This document shows, piece after piece, positions 54,787 to 62,694 of a DNA stretch of 64,000 bases. How positions within the stretch are numbered: the first letter of the stretch is position 1; the number at the start of each line of letters is the position of its first letter. Source of the DNA: Chitinophagaceae bacterium (lineage in GTDB: Bacteria; Bacteroidota; Bacteroidia; Chitinophagales; Chitinophagaceae); the NCBI GenBank assembly GCA_020403425.1, contig JADBXR010000002.1:434001-498000 (forward strand), in the 5' to 3' direction. The translations under genes were made by a program, and so were the position numbers. The notes under the pieces were generated by a model, which saw nothing but the letters and a program-made list of their open reading frames with translations, was not told the DNA's origin and did no database searches.

Positions 54787-55894
54787 ATTTCTTCTGGTAG
54801 GCGATTAACCATCCCACCACCTCATTATAACTGTTCAACCCCTCTGTTTGTTTATTCAGTTTCAGGTATTGATCATACAAACCGGATACTGCGGGTGAAA
54901 TGCGGTTCCTTCTTTTATAGAAGAATTCGCGGATCTCTTTCCTGTCTCTTTTCACCAGGGTATCCAATAATGAGCGGTTCTGCAGGATCATTGCCTCAAA
55001 TTGACTGTAATCCTTTTCTTTCCCGTACATACGTACCTGCTCGCCCTGGGCATAGGAGAACAGGTCCAGATAGGCAGAATAGCGCACATACACATTCTTA
55101 GAGGCCTTTGCCGCCAGGAATCCTACAAAATTGGCTTCACTTTCACTGGCATAACCCAACTGGTGGGCCATTTCGTGGAGTGTGATATAGGGTATCAGTA
55201 CCCTTGGCAGATCTGTGCGAAGCTGGGCCTCACCCGTAAAAGGATTATAATATCCCGTAAAACCCACGTAATCTCCAATGCCGCTGTACAGGCTGGATTT
55301 TACGGACCGGTTCCGGTAATTCAGGAACTCATGTTCATAGGAAGCCGTTTCGTAAGAACGATAGGCTTCCCGGTAGAGGGTATCCAGCGGGGGACCGGGT
55401 AAGGCCGTGTCCCCTATCTGGCGCCGGCATTCATTCAGTTTATTGATCAACTGGTGGGCCAGTGCGGTCACTTCCTCCCTGGTATAGGCATTTTTACTGA
55501 TCCGAAGCTGGTGTGCAATACCCAGTCGATGGTAATTCAGCCCCCACATCAGTTGGAATACGATGAATATCGATAAAACCGTACTTAAAAAGTTGCAACC
55601 CATCAGGACCAGTCTTGCCCGGGTAAGTTCTCGACGGTACAATACACCTATCAGCCGTACCAGTCCAACCAGTAATAAAATGAAGACCCAGGCGTACAGC
55701 AGATCGCCCAAACTGAAGGGCACCCAACGGGTGAGGGTACGGAGCGTGGAAGCCAGCGCGGGATAGATGCCCAGGGAGTAGGATCGCTCCACCTGTTCCG
55801 GGAACATGGAAAACAGACTGATAATCAGTGAAATAGAAAAAAGGATGCCCAATTTCACCCATCGATATGTTGAAATGACCCTTTCCTGCTTCAT
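54773..55894 (-). CDS. DUF3810 membrane protein with HExxH motif
   Basis: This 373-residue protein has three N-terminal membrane segments (about 12-32, 60-85, 98-120) and a large C-terminal domain with LHEMAHQLGYASESEANF at about 232-249. HEMAH is a zinc-peptidase HExxH core, and the Glu in SEANF 7-10 residues later can be the third ligand, as in gluzincins. DUF3810 is a Bacteroidota family; protease activity is inferred, not shown. ATG 55894 starts the first membrane segment. It is upstream of tspO with overlap. Confidence 0.88.
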   Translation of the reverse strand: MKQERVISTYRWVKLGILFSISLIISLFSMFPEQVERSYSLGIYPALASTLRTLTRWVPFSLGDLLYAWVFILLLVGLVRLIGVLYRRELTRARLVLMGCNFLSTVLSIFIVFQLMWGLNYHRLGIAHQLRISKNAYTREEVTALAHQLINKLNECRRQIGDTALPGPPLDTLYREAYRSYETASYEHEFLNYRNRSVKSSLYSGIGDYVGFTGYYNPFTGEAQLRTDLPRVLIPYITLHEMAHQLGYASESEANFVGFLAAKASKNVYVRYSAYLDLFSYAQGEQVRMYGKEKDYSQFEAMILQNRSLLDTLVKRDRKEIREFFYKRRNRISPAVSGLYDQYLKLNKQTEGLNSYNEVVGWLIAYQKKYGKL

Positions 55895-55964
55895 GACCAC
55901 AAATATGATATAAAATACCCTATCATTGCCCACAGGGTGCAGATCGGGCCCGGTTCAATTTTCC

Positions 55965-55996
55965 TTTGGGATTTCGGGCGTTTTGGCGTACCTTTG
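55965..55996 (+). promoter_or_regulatory. Sigma-A promoter of the DUF177-rpmF-plsX operon
   Basis: TTTG at 55965-55968, a 20-base spacer, and TACCTTTG at 55989-55996 match both consensus boxes. This is the best sigma-A promoter in the window; the start codon is 20 bases beyond it. Confidence 0.75.
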
Positions 55997-56016
55997 CAAG
56001 CCCTTAAAAAACGGTT

Positions 56017-56562
56017 ATGAATCAGCGGCGGGAATTTGAGATAGCATTTGTGGGTTTGAAGCCGGGGATCCATGTTTACGAATACCGGATTGAGGATAAG
56101 TTCTTTGTACCGTATGGGGAGCAGGATTTCACCAACTGCGTTGCGAACGTAAAGCTGAGCCTCGATAAAAAGAACGGCTTCATGCAGCTGAAATTCGACA
56201 TCGACGGAACGGTGAATGCGCCTTGCGACCGGTGTGGGAACACACTGCCCATGCAGCTTTGGGACGAGTTCAACATCATTGTGAAAATGGTGGACGACCC
56301 GGACGAGATGAATGAACAGGAGGAGGACCCGGATGTATATTATATCAGCCGCGGTGAAAGTCATTTACACCTGGCCGACTGGATCTACGAGTTCATCAAC
56401 CTAAGTGTTCCGCTGCAGAAAATGTGCAGTAAGGAAGAGATGGGTGGGCCCAAATGCAATACAGAGGTACTGGAGAAACTGAGGAAAATGGAAGAAGAGA
56501 CCCGGAAAGACAGTGGCAACACTGTGTGGAAAGGACTGGATAAATTTAAAAACCTGGATTAA
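56017..56562 (+). CDS. DUF177 (YceD-like) protein
   Basis: This 181-residue protein matches DUF177/YceD, a conserved family linked to 23S rRNA accumulation and to the rpmF-plsX cluster. The metal-like CxxC in APCDRCGNTLP at about 67-77 and the later Cys in KMCSKEEMGGPKC could bind zinc. It is 28 bases before rpmF and is transcribed from a strong promoter. Confidence 0.92.
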   Translation: MNQRREFEIAFVGLKPGIHVYEYRIEDKFFVPYGEQDFTNCVANVKLSLDKKNGFMQLKFDIDGTVNAPCDRCGNTLPMQLWDEFNIIVKMVDDPDEMNEQEEDPDVYYISRGESHLHLADWIYEFINLSVPLQKMCSKEEMGGPKCNTEVLEKLRKMEEETRKDSGNTVWKGLDKFKNLD

Positions 56563-56590
56563 TTTTTTTTGATACCATAAATTTCGAGAT

Positions 56591-56785
56591 ATGCCGAATC
56601 CTAAACGCAGACACTCCCAGCAACGTAGCGCCAAGAGAAGAACTCACTACGTAGCGCAGGAAGTAACATTGAGCAAAGACAGCACCACTGGTGAAACACA
56701 TGTACGCCACCGCGCGCACGTGAGCGAAGGAAAATTGTTCTATAAAGGGAAACTGGTAGCTGAAAAAGCTCCTCTGAAAGCGTAA
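56591..56785 (+). CDS. rpmF: 50S ribosomal protein L32
   Basis: This 64-residue protein starts MPNPKRRHSQQRSAKRRTHY, the universal L32 beginning, with a basic N-terminal tail. No Cys zinc ribbon is visible, so it is a Zn-independent form. It lies between DUF177 and plsX, the standard arrangement across bacteria. Confidence 0.95.
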   Translation: MPNPKRRHSQQRSAKRRTHYVAQEVTLSKDSTTGETHVRHRAHVSEGKLFYKGKLVAEKAPLKA

Positions 56786-56818
56786 CCTTTTTAGTACAAC
56801 TTTTAGCTTCGTGCCACG

Positions 56819-57763
56819 ATGAATATTGGATTAGACATGATGGGTGGGGATTTTGCACCGCTGGAAGCGGTCAAAGGACTTCAGCTGTACCTGTCTGACC
56901 CAACCCGCACGGCATCCATATACTGCATAGGTGATGAAACACTGGTAAAACCCCTGTTGGAGGAATACCAGGTTGCATCACCTAATTTGCATTTGGTACA
57001 TGCCCCCGAAGTGATCGGTTACCATGAGCATCCCACCAAAGCGCTGAAAGAAAAACAACGCTCTTCCATCGCCATCGGTTTTCATATGCTGGCCACCGGA
57101 AAGATCGATGCTTTCATCAGCGCGGGTAATACCGGTGCCATGCTGGTAGGTGCCATGTTCAGCATCAAACCCATAGAAGGTGTGCAAAGGCCTACCATCG
57201 CCACTGTTGTTCCCAAGATCAATGGTGCTACGGGTGTGATCGCGGATGTGGGCCTCAATGCCGATTGCAAACCCGAGAACCTGAACCAGTTTGCCATACT
57301 GGCCAGCCTTTATGCACAATATATCCTTGGTATCAGCCAGCCGAAGACCGGTCTGCTGAACGTAGGCGAGGAAGAAGGAAAAGGTAACCTGCTTGCACAG
57401 GCCACTTATCCCCTCCTGAAGGAAAATACAGCCATTCATTTCATCGGCAACGTGGAGGGTCGCGACCTGTTCAACGACAAGGCGGATGTAATTGTCTGTG
57501 ACGGTTTTACCGGTAATATCCTCCTCAAAATGGCGGAATCGCTGTACGATGTGGCTGCACAGCGTGGTTATAAGGATGATGCCTATTTCAGCCGTTTCCA
57601 TTATGAGAACTATGGAGGTACGCCGGTTCTGGGTGTGGCCAAACCCGTGGTCATCGGTCACGGCATCAGCAACGCCAAGGCTTTCCGGAACATGATCGAT
57701 GTGGCCGGCAAGATGATCGAGAGCGACCTCTGCGGTAAGATCGCTGAGAAATTCCGACCCTGA
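56819..57763 (+). CDS. plsX: Phosphate acyltransferase PlsX
   Basis: This 314-residue enzyme makes acyl-phosphate from acyl-ACP for phospholipid synthesis. The start is MNIGLDMMGGDFAPLEAVKG, and conserved patches include ISAGNTGAML, NVGEEEGKGN, VCDGFTGNI and FGAPVLG-like PVLGVAKPVVIGHG. Length is slightly short of the E. coli form. The next gene, an acyltransferase at 57824, lies 60 bases away where fabH is more usual. Confidence 0.96.
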   Translation: MNIGLDMMGGDFAPLEAVKGLQLYLSDPTRTASIYCIGDETLVKPLLEEYQVASPNLHLVHAPEVIGYHEHPTKALKEKQRSSIAIGFHMLATGKIDAFISAGNTGAMLVGAMFSIKPIEGVQRPTIATVVPKINGATGVIADVGLNADCKPENLNQFAILASLYAQYILGISQPKTGLLNVGEEEGKGNLLAQATYPLLKENTAIHFIGNVEGRDLFNDKADVIVCDGFTGNILLKMAESLYDVAAQRGYKDDAYFSRFHYENYGGTPVLGVAKPVVIGHGISNAKAFRNMIDVAGKMIESDLCGKIAEKFRP

Positions 57764-57823
57764 TATCCCGCCGCCAGGGTACTGCAGCCCGCTCCGTTTC
57801 CTTAATCGCAAATCCGGTATCAC

Positions 57824-58408
57824 ATGCGTCTTTCCTCATTTTTCTGCAAGCAGATCTTCCGGCTGAGTGGCTGGACCGTGGATACCAACCTGCCCCCCGA
57901 GATCAAAAAATCCATCATCATTGCCGCACCCCATACCAGTAACTGGGATTTCTGGTATGCGATGGCCAGTTTCACCATCTACCGGCTGAGGATCCGGTTC
58001 ACCATCAAAAAAGAATGGATGCGCTTCCCCTTTGGCCTGCTGATGAGACCACTGGGAGGCATTGGTATTGATCGCAGACCCAGAACAGCCGGGGCCGAAA
58101 GAATAAGTTTCGTGGAAGCCATGATCGACCTTTTTCACCAGAACGAGGAACTGATCATCCTGATCACGCCTGAGGGCACCCGGAGCCGGCAGGAAAAGTG
58201 GAAGACCGGATTTTACCATGTAGCACTGGGAGCCGGTGTACCCATTTGCCTGGGTTATGTTGATTACAAGAACAAGAAAGCCGGCATCGGCAAAGTGATC
58301 TACCCTACCGATTTTGCCACGGATATGCGGACCATCATGGATTTCTACCGGAATATCCATCCGAGATACCCCGAAAATTTCGCCCTTGACCAGGAATTTG
58401 CCAGATAA
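57824..58408 (+). CDS. 1-acylglycerol-3-phosphate acyltransferase-like (PlsC fold)
   Basis: This 194-residue protein has the acyltransferase HxxxxD motif as HTSNWD at about 38-43, the glycerol-phosphate binding GGIGIDRRPR near 78-87, and EGTRSR near 117-122, in order and spacing of PlsC-like lysophospholipid acyltransferases. It is short, with one N-terminal hydrophobic stretch. After plsX it probably completes phosphatidate synthesis or acylates a related lipid. Confidence 0.87.
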   Translation: MRLSSFFCKQIFRLSGWTVDTNLPPEIKKSIIIAAPHTSNWDFWYAMASFTIYRLRIRFTIKKEWMRFPFGLLMRPLGGIGIDRRPRTAGAERISFVEAMIDLFHQNEELIILITPEGTRSRQEKWKTGFYHVALGAGVPICLGYVDYKNKKAGIGKVIYPTDFATDMRTIMDFYRNIHPRYPENFALDQEFAR

Positions 58409-58584
58409 GGGGCATTTTGCAGTCTTCAGGAACAGTATCTCATCAAGCTATATTTCCACTTATCACAATACCCATTTTCCCTTCTGACAGGTAAAATACC
58501 TGTAACTAATTGATTTTAATATACTTAATTGCATAACACATTATTATGCCATAGAAAATACCACCTCAAAGAAGGTACTATGTA

Positions 58585-58615
58585 TTGCATAGTATTATTA
58601 ATGGTTATATCTTTG
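58585..58615 (+). promoter_or_regulatory. Sigma-A promoter of the small membrane peptide
   Basis: TTG at 58585-58587, a 20-base spacer, and TATCTTTG at 58608-58615. A hairpin TACTATG-TATTG-CATAGTA overlaps the -33 element and might be an operator. Confidence 0.7.
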
Positions 58616-58652
58616 ACTTATCAAACAAACAAAAACCATTAAAATAATCGTT

Positions 58653-58835
58653 ATGAAAAAGTTCCTTTTTGCCGCCTACATGATCTTCCTGGTAACCCTG
58701 GTACCTGCTGTGATCTTTGCTTACCTGCATTCAGACAACAGCGCAAAGAATAACAAAACCAATACTGAGCTCAGCAAAGAGATCAGCAATGGCCGCGAAG
58801 ATGCCGATCTGTTGCACCTGGTGAAGACATTTTAA
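58653..58835 (+). CDS. Small single-span membrane peptide
   Basis: This 60-residue protein has a hydrophobic segment at about 4-24 (FLFAAYMIFLVTLVPAVIFAY) after two lysines, so it is either anchored or exported, and a charged tail KNNKTNTELSKEISNGRED. No known family is apparent. A consensus promoter with 37-base leader makes expression likely. The AT-rich spacer upstream has a 7-base inverted repeat over the promoter, which may mean control by a regulator. Confidence 0.6.
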   Translation: MKKFLFAAYMIFLVTLVPAVIFAYLHSDNSAKNNKTNTELSKEISNGREDADLLHLVKTF

Positions 58836-58967
58836 CCGTTCGTATGCAGATCTACATAGCATTGTCGGTACAGACAGAAGATTCCCGAGGGTAGCGGATC
58901 TGCCAACCCTGTATATCCGCTCCCTTTTAATTTCCCCATTTCGATGTAGCTATTTTACAATTGGCCA

Positions 58968-58996
58968 TTGCCGGGATGCCCAAAACTTTACCTTTG
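58968..58996 (+). promoter_or_regulatory. Sigma-A promoter of the CBS-type gene
   Basis: TTG at 58968-58970, an 18-base spacer, and TACCTTTG at 58989-58996. The start codon is 23 bases downstream. Confidence 0.6.
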
Positions 58997-59019
58997 TCGC
59001 AAACAAGCGTTAGTTTATT

Positions 59020-60375
59020 ATGTGGCTGAACAACATCCTGGAAACCATCGGAAATACTCCCCTGATCAAACTCAACAAGATCACCAAAGACATTCCGGCC
59101 ACGGTGCTGGCGAAAGTGGATTATTTCAATCCCGGTAACTCCATCAAAGACCGTATGGCCTTGAAAATGGTGGAAGTAGCCGAAAAAGAAGGCAAACTAA
59201 AACCTGGCGGTACCATCATAGAAGGCACCAGCGGCAATACCGGTATGGGCCTGGCACTGGCTGCCTGTGTGAAAGGATACAAATGCATTTTTGTCACCAC
59301 CGACAAACAATCCAAAGAAAAAGCAGATATCCTCAAAGCCGTAGGTGCGGAAGTGATCGTTTGTCCGACCAACGTACTTCCCGAAGATCCCCGCAGTTAT
59401 TACAGTGTGGCCAAAAGGCTGGGCAAAGAGATCCCCAATTCCATGTATATGAACCAGTATGATAACCTGGCCAACCGCCAGGCGCATTATGAAAGTACTG
59501 GCCCGGAGATATGGGAACAGACAGAAGGTAAGATCACCCACCTGGTTTGCACGGCCGGTACGGGAGGCACGATCACCGGAACGGCTATGTACCTCAAAGA
59601 AAAGAATCCGAACATCAAAGTATGGGCCATTGACGTGTATGGCTCGCTGCTGACCAAATACTACAAGACAGGCGAGATCGATATGTGCGAGGTTCACCCG
59701 TATATCTCGGAAGGTTTTGGTGAAGATTTTGTACCGCAGAACTACGATATGAGCGTGATCGATCATTTTGAACAGGTGACCGACAAGGATGGCGCAGTGA
59801 TGGCCAGGCGTATTGCCAAGGAAGAAGGCCTGTTCTGCGGATACAGCGCCGGCAGCTGTTTGCAGGGATTGATGCAGCTGAGATCGACCCTTACCAAGGA
59901 CGATGTGGTGGTATGTATCTTCCACGACCATGGCAGCCGCTACGTAGGCAAGATCTACAATGACCAGTGGATGATGGAACGCGGTTTCCTGGATGTGAAG
60001 ACCTTCAAGGACATTGTTAACGGAAGACACAGCAAAAGACTGGTCACCCTTGAACCCACACACACTGTTGCGGAAGCGGTTGACCTGATGAAGAAATACG
60101 ATATTGAACAGATCCCTGTGATGAAGGACCATGAATGTGTGGGTGCGGTAAGCGAGAGCGGCCTGTTCCAGAAAGTGTTCAGCAATCCGGAGATCCGTAA
60201 TGCTACAGTGGCCAGTGTACTGGAACCTGCCTATCCTGTGGTTGATTTTGATACACCTGTGGAAAGACTCGGCAGCCTGATCACCAAAGAAAATGGGGCC
60301 GTACTGGCTAAAGATGAGAAAGGCGATTACCACATTGTTACCAAGTACGATGTGATACAGAGCCTTGCAAAATAG
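59020..60375 (+). CDS. Cystathionine beta-synthase-type PLP enzyme with CBS domains
   Basis: This 451-residue enzyme has a CysK-like PLP fold at about 1-320. Lys43 in NSIKDR forms the Schiff base, and TSGNTGMG at 70-77 binds phosphate. Two CBS domains follow (about 335-451), probably binding an adenosyl ligand such as SAM. No heme motif is present. It condenses serine or O-acetylserine with homocysteine or sulfide, so cystathionine beta-synthase is the best call, and cysteine synthase is the alternative. The LysR gene at 60572 follows. Confidence 0.9.
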   Translation: MWLNNILETIGNTPLIKLNKITKDIPATVLAKVDYFNPGNSIKDRMALKMVEVAEKEGKLKPGGTIIEGTSGNTGMGLALAACVKGYKCIFVTTDKQSKEKADILKAVGAEVIVCPTNVLPEDPRSYYSVAKRLGKEIPNSMYMNQYDNLANRQAHYESTGPEIWEQTEGKITHLVCTAGTGGTITGTAMYLKEKNPNIKVWAIDVYGSLLTKYYKTGEIDMCEVHPYISEGFGEDFVPQNYDMSVIDHFEQVTDKDGAVMARRIAKEEGLFCGYSAGSCLQGLMQLRSTLTKDDVVVCIFHDHGSRYVGKIYNDQWMMERGFLDVKTFKDIVNGRHSKRLVTLEPTHTVAEAVDLMKKYDIEQIPVMKDHECVGAVSESGLFQKVFSNPEIRNATVASVLEPAYPVVDFDTPVERLGSLITKENGAVLAKDEKGDYHIVTKYDVIQSLAK

Positions 60376-60536
60376 TGAGACGTGAGTGGTGAATAGTGAA
60401 TAGTGAATATTTTTCAGATATTGCTCACTACCACTCACAACTGACAACTGACAACTGACAACTGACAACTGACAACTGACAACTGACAACTGACAACTGA
60501 CAACTGACCACTCACCATTCACCACTCACGTCTCAC
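60375..60536. repeat. Inverted-repeat-capped heptad array
   Basis: 20-base perfect inverted arms GTGAGACGTGAGTGGTGAAT (60375-60394) and its complement (60517-60536) enclose three GTGAATA heptads and about ten tandem copies of the 7-mer ACTGACA (60439-60509). The left arm begins at the final base of the upstream stop codon. The structure could form a long cruciform or hairpin. Confidence 0.85.
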
Positions 60537-60571
60537 GACTAACAGGCCCCGCTCAACCAAACCTCCTTATC

Positions 60572-61471
60572 ATGATCTCTACCCGGCACGAGGTCTTCTT
60601 CACGGTAGCGCAGCAGAAAAGCTTTTCAAAAGCCAGCCAGGTATTGTACATATCGCAGCCAGCAATCAGCCGGCATATCCGCTCACTGGAAGACTATTAT
60701 AAGACCCAGCTCTTCAACCGGAAAGGGGTGCACATTGAACTCACTCCTGCCGGTAAACTATTGTTCGAGAAACTAGCTGAGGTGAAACGCATCCAGGAGC
60801 AGACAGAATTCGAGATCTCCGGTATCCGCGATGTGATGCAGGCCAAAGGGGTACTGAAACTGGGTGCCAGCACTACGGTTGCCCTGTACATACTGCCCAA
60901 AGTATTATCGTCCTTTAACCAGCACTATCCGCAGATCCATATCAGCCTGCTCAACCGGAACGCAGAACTGGTGATGGAAGCACTGTTGAACGGCGATATA
61001 GATCTCGGCATCATTGAAGGCAGGAGCAAACTGACACAAGTGGATTACCAACCATTCCTGTCAGATGAAGTCGTAGCCGTTTGCAGCAAGAAAAGTCCGA
61101 TCGCCAAAAAGAAAAGTTATGCCATCCAAGATATCAAACAGATGCCACTGGCCATCCGGGAAAGAGGCAGCGGTACACTGGCGGCATTGAAATATGCACT
61201 GGAAAAACACAAGATCAAATTAACAGACCTCAATATCAAAGTGAGACTGGGCGGCACAGAAGCCCTGAAGAATTTTTTGATCGAATCGGACTCGCTGGGC
61301 TTCCTGCCCCACCGATCGGTAATGAAGGAACTTACCTGGGGGGAACTGACCCTTGTTCATTTTGAAAAACTGCATATTGAACGAGATTTCTATTTTGTAC
61401 AACGCAAAGGCGAAAACAGCGGGCTGAGCAAAAGTTTTATCAAACTGGCCCTGAATATTCATAACTTATAG
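60572..61471 (+). CDS. LysR-family transcriptional regulator
   Basis: This 299-residue regulator has the N-terminal winged helix (about 2-60), with FFTVAQQKSFSKASQVLYISQPAISRHIRSLE in the recognition region, and a periplasmic-binding-like effector domain (about 90-299). It is downstream of the CBS-type sulfur amino-acid gene in the same direction across the inverted-repeat locus, so control of sulfur metabolism, as for CysB or CysL, is plausible but unproven. Confidence 0.92.
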   Translation: MISTRHEVFFTVAQQKSFSKASQVLYISQPAISRHIRSLEDYYKTQLFNRKGVHIELTPAGKLLFEKLAEVKRIQEQTEFEISGIRDVMQAKGVLKLGASTTVALYILPKVLSSFNQHYPQIHISLLNRNAELVMEALLNGDIDLGIIEGRSKLTQVDYQPFLSDEVVAVCSKKSPIAKKKSYAIQDIKQMPLAIRERGSGTLAALKYALEKHKIKLTDLNIKVRLGGTEALKNFLIESDSLGFLPHRSVMKELTWGELTLVHFEKLHIERDFYFVQRKGENSGLSKSFIKLALNIHNL

Positions 61472-61517
61472 TTATAGCTTATAACAATTATCAATCAAAT
61501 CGGTTATGAGCTTGGTG

Positions 61518-61525
61518 TAGCTTTG
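61518..61525 (+). promoter_or_regulatory. -7 promoter box (TAGCTTTG), near-leaderless
   Basis: An exact TAnnTTTG ends only four bases before the ATG at 61530, so transcription should begin at or near the start codon. No -33 TTG lies at the right spacing. Confidence 0.4.
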
Positions 61526-61529
61526 GCTC

Positions 61530-61748
61530 ATGAAAATAGCTGCCAATCACCCACTCTCAGATAATATCCAGGCCTTGTCGTCTGCTGCCAACCAATTATT
61601 CGATCACGAATTGTTACAGGAGATCCGGAACCTGTCCGAACAACTCTGCCCTGAATGGCTGGCGGGATACATGGGCCTGAAAAAGCTCGTGGAAAAAAAT
61701 TACCGTCCGGATGATGACCCGCATAGTTTCCTGCTGGAGAACGGATAA
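61530..61748 (+). CDS. Hypothetical small helical protein
   Basis: This 72-residue protein (NHPLSDNIQALSSAANQLF ... CPEWLAGYMGLKKL) looks soluble and mostly alpha-helical, with no known domain, signal peptide or metal motif. It starts close after a -7 box, so the messenger may be leaderless. Its stop codon is 35 bases before the metal-receptor gene, which could be co-transcribed. Confidence 0.55.
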   Translation: MKIAANHPLSDNIQALSSAANQLFDHELLQEIRNLSEQLCPEWLAGYMGLKKLVEKNYRPDDDPHSFLLENG

Positions 61749-61783
61749 ATGTTCGGGGGGATGATTTGGTGTATTTTTACAGC

Positions 61784-62581
61784 ATGCATTCCTACACAGA
61801 CCAGATACAGCAAGAAGTTCGTTTGCAGATGATGCCGAAAAGGATCGTGTCGCTGGTGCCTTCGCAAACGGAATTTCTTGCAGCGATAGGGCTGGATGAG
61901 GAAGTAGTGGGCATCACCAAATTCTGCGTACATCCTACGCACTGGTTCCGGAACAAACAACGGGTTGGCGGAACCAAACAGGTGCACCTGGAAAAGGTAC
62001 GGGCCCTGCAACCCGATCTCATCATCGCCAATAAGGAAGAAAATGTAAGGGAACAGGTACAGGCACTTGCTGACATTGCTCCCGTATGGACCAGCGATAT
62101 CAATACCGTCAGCGATGCGCTGCACATGATGGAAGCTATCGGTAACCTCACCGGCAAACAGGCAGAAGCCGCTATCATTATCAAAACCATAACAGACAAG
62201 AGAATTGTTTTACAACAGCAGTCTGCAGGAAAAACAAGACCGCTCCGCGTAGCTTACCTGATCTGGAAAGATCCCTATATGACAGTGGGCGGAGACAGTT
62301 TCATCGATGCCATGTTACGGGAATGCGGGTGGCAGAATGTATATGCGGATAGGAAACGATATCCCCAGATCAATATCGCAGACCTGCAGGCAGCTGCACC
62401 TGATCGGTTGTTCCTTTCTTCGGAACCCTACCCTTTTAAACAGCAACATATTGACGAACTGCAACAGTTCTTGCCGGATACTGTCATTCAATTGGTAGAT
62501 GGTGAAATGTTCAGTTGGTACGGCAGCCGCATGATACCTGCGTTTGACTATTTCCTTGAAATGCAGCAACAACTGACGTGA
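61784..62581 (+). CDS. BtuF-like helical-backbone metal-receptor protein
   Basis: This 265-residue protein has the class III substrate-binding fold: MPKRIVSLVPSQTEFLAAIGL at about 17-37 opens the first lobe, with a central helix and then YLIWKDPYMTVGGDSFIDAML. This is the fold of BtuF (cobalamin) and iron-complex receptors. No signal peptide or lipobox is seen, so it might be cytoplasmic, or the true start differs. The neighbours offer no ABC permease. The ATG at 61784 is the only reasonable start. Confidence 0.82.
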   Translation: MHSYTDQIQQEVRLQMMPKRIVSLVPSQTEFLAAIGLDEEVVGITKFCVHPTHWFRNKQRVGGTKQVHLEKVRALQPDLIIANKEENVREQVQALADIAPVWTSDINTVSDALHMMEAIGNLTGKQAEAAIIIKTITDKRIVLQQQSAGKTRPLRVAYLIWKDPYMTVGGDSFIDAMLRECGWQNVYADRKRYPQINIADLQAAAPDRLFLSSEPYPFKQQHIDELQQFLPDTVIQLVDGEMFSWYGSRMIPAFDYFLEMQQQLT

Positions 62582-62588
62582 TTGGATA

Positions 62589-62611
62589 TTTTGTGTATCT
62601 CATACACAAAA
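62589..62611. repeat. Inverted repeat between BtuF-like and fba genes
   Basis: 10-base arms TTTTGTGTAT / ATACACAAAA around CTC. No T-run follows on either strand, so it may be an operator rather than a terminator. Confidence 0.5.
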
Positions 62612-62694
62612 AGCTAACGGATGTTTGCCCCAAGTAAAGTATCTTGCGGATAACAATAAGCCCCCAAAGCTGCTAAACCTGACAATCTAAACAC

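Noticed and set aside
59197..60525. 442-codon open frame opposite the CBS-type gene
   Set aside because: It begins in the heptad array (repeating VVSCQLS units) and then runs antisense to a well-supported gene.
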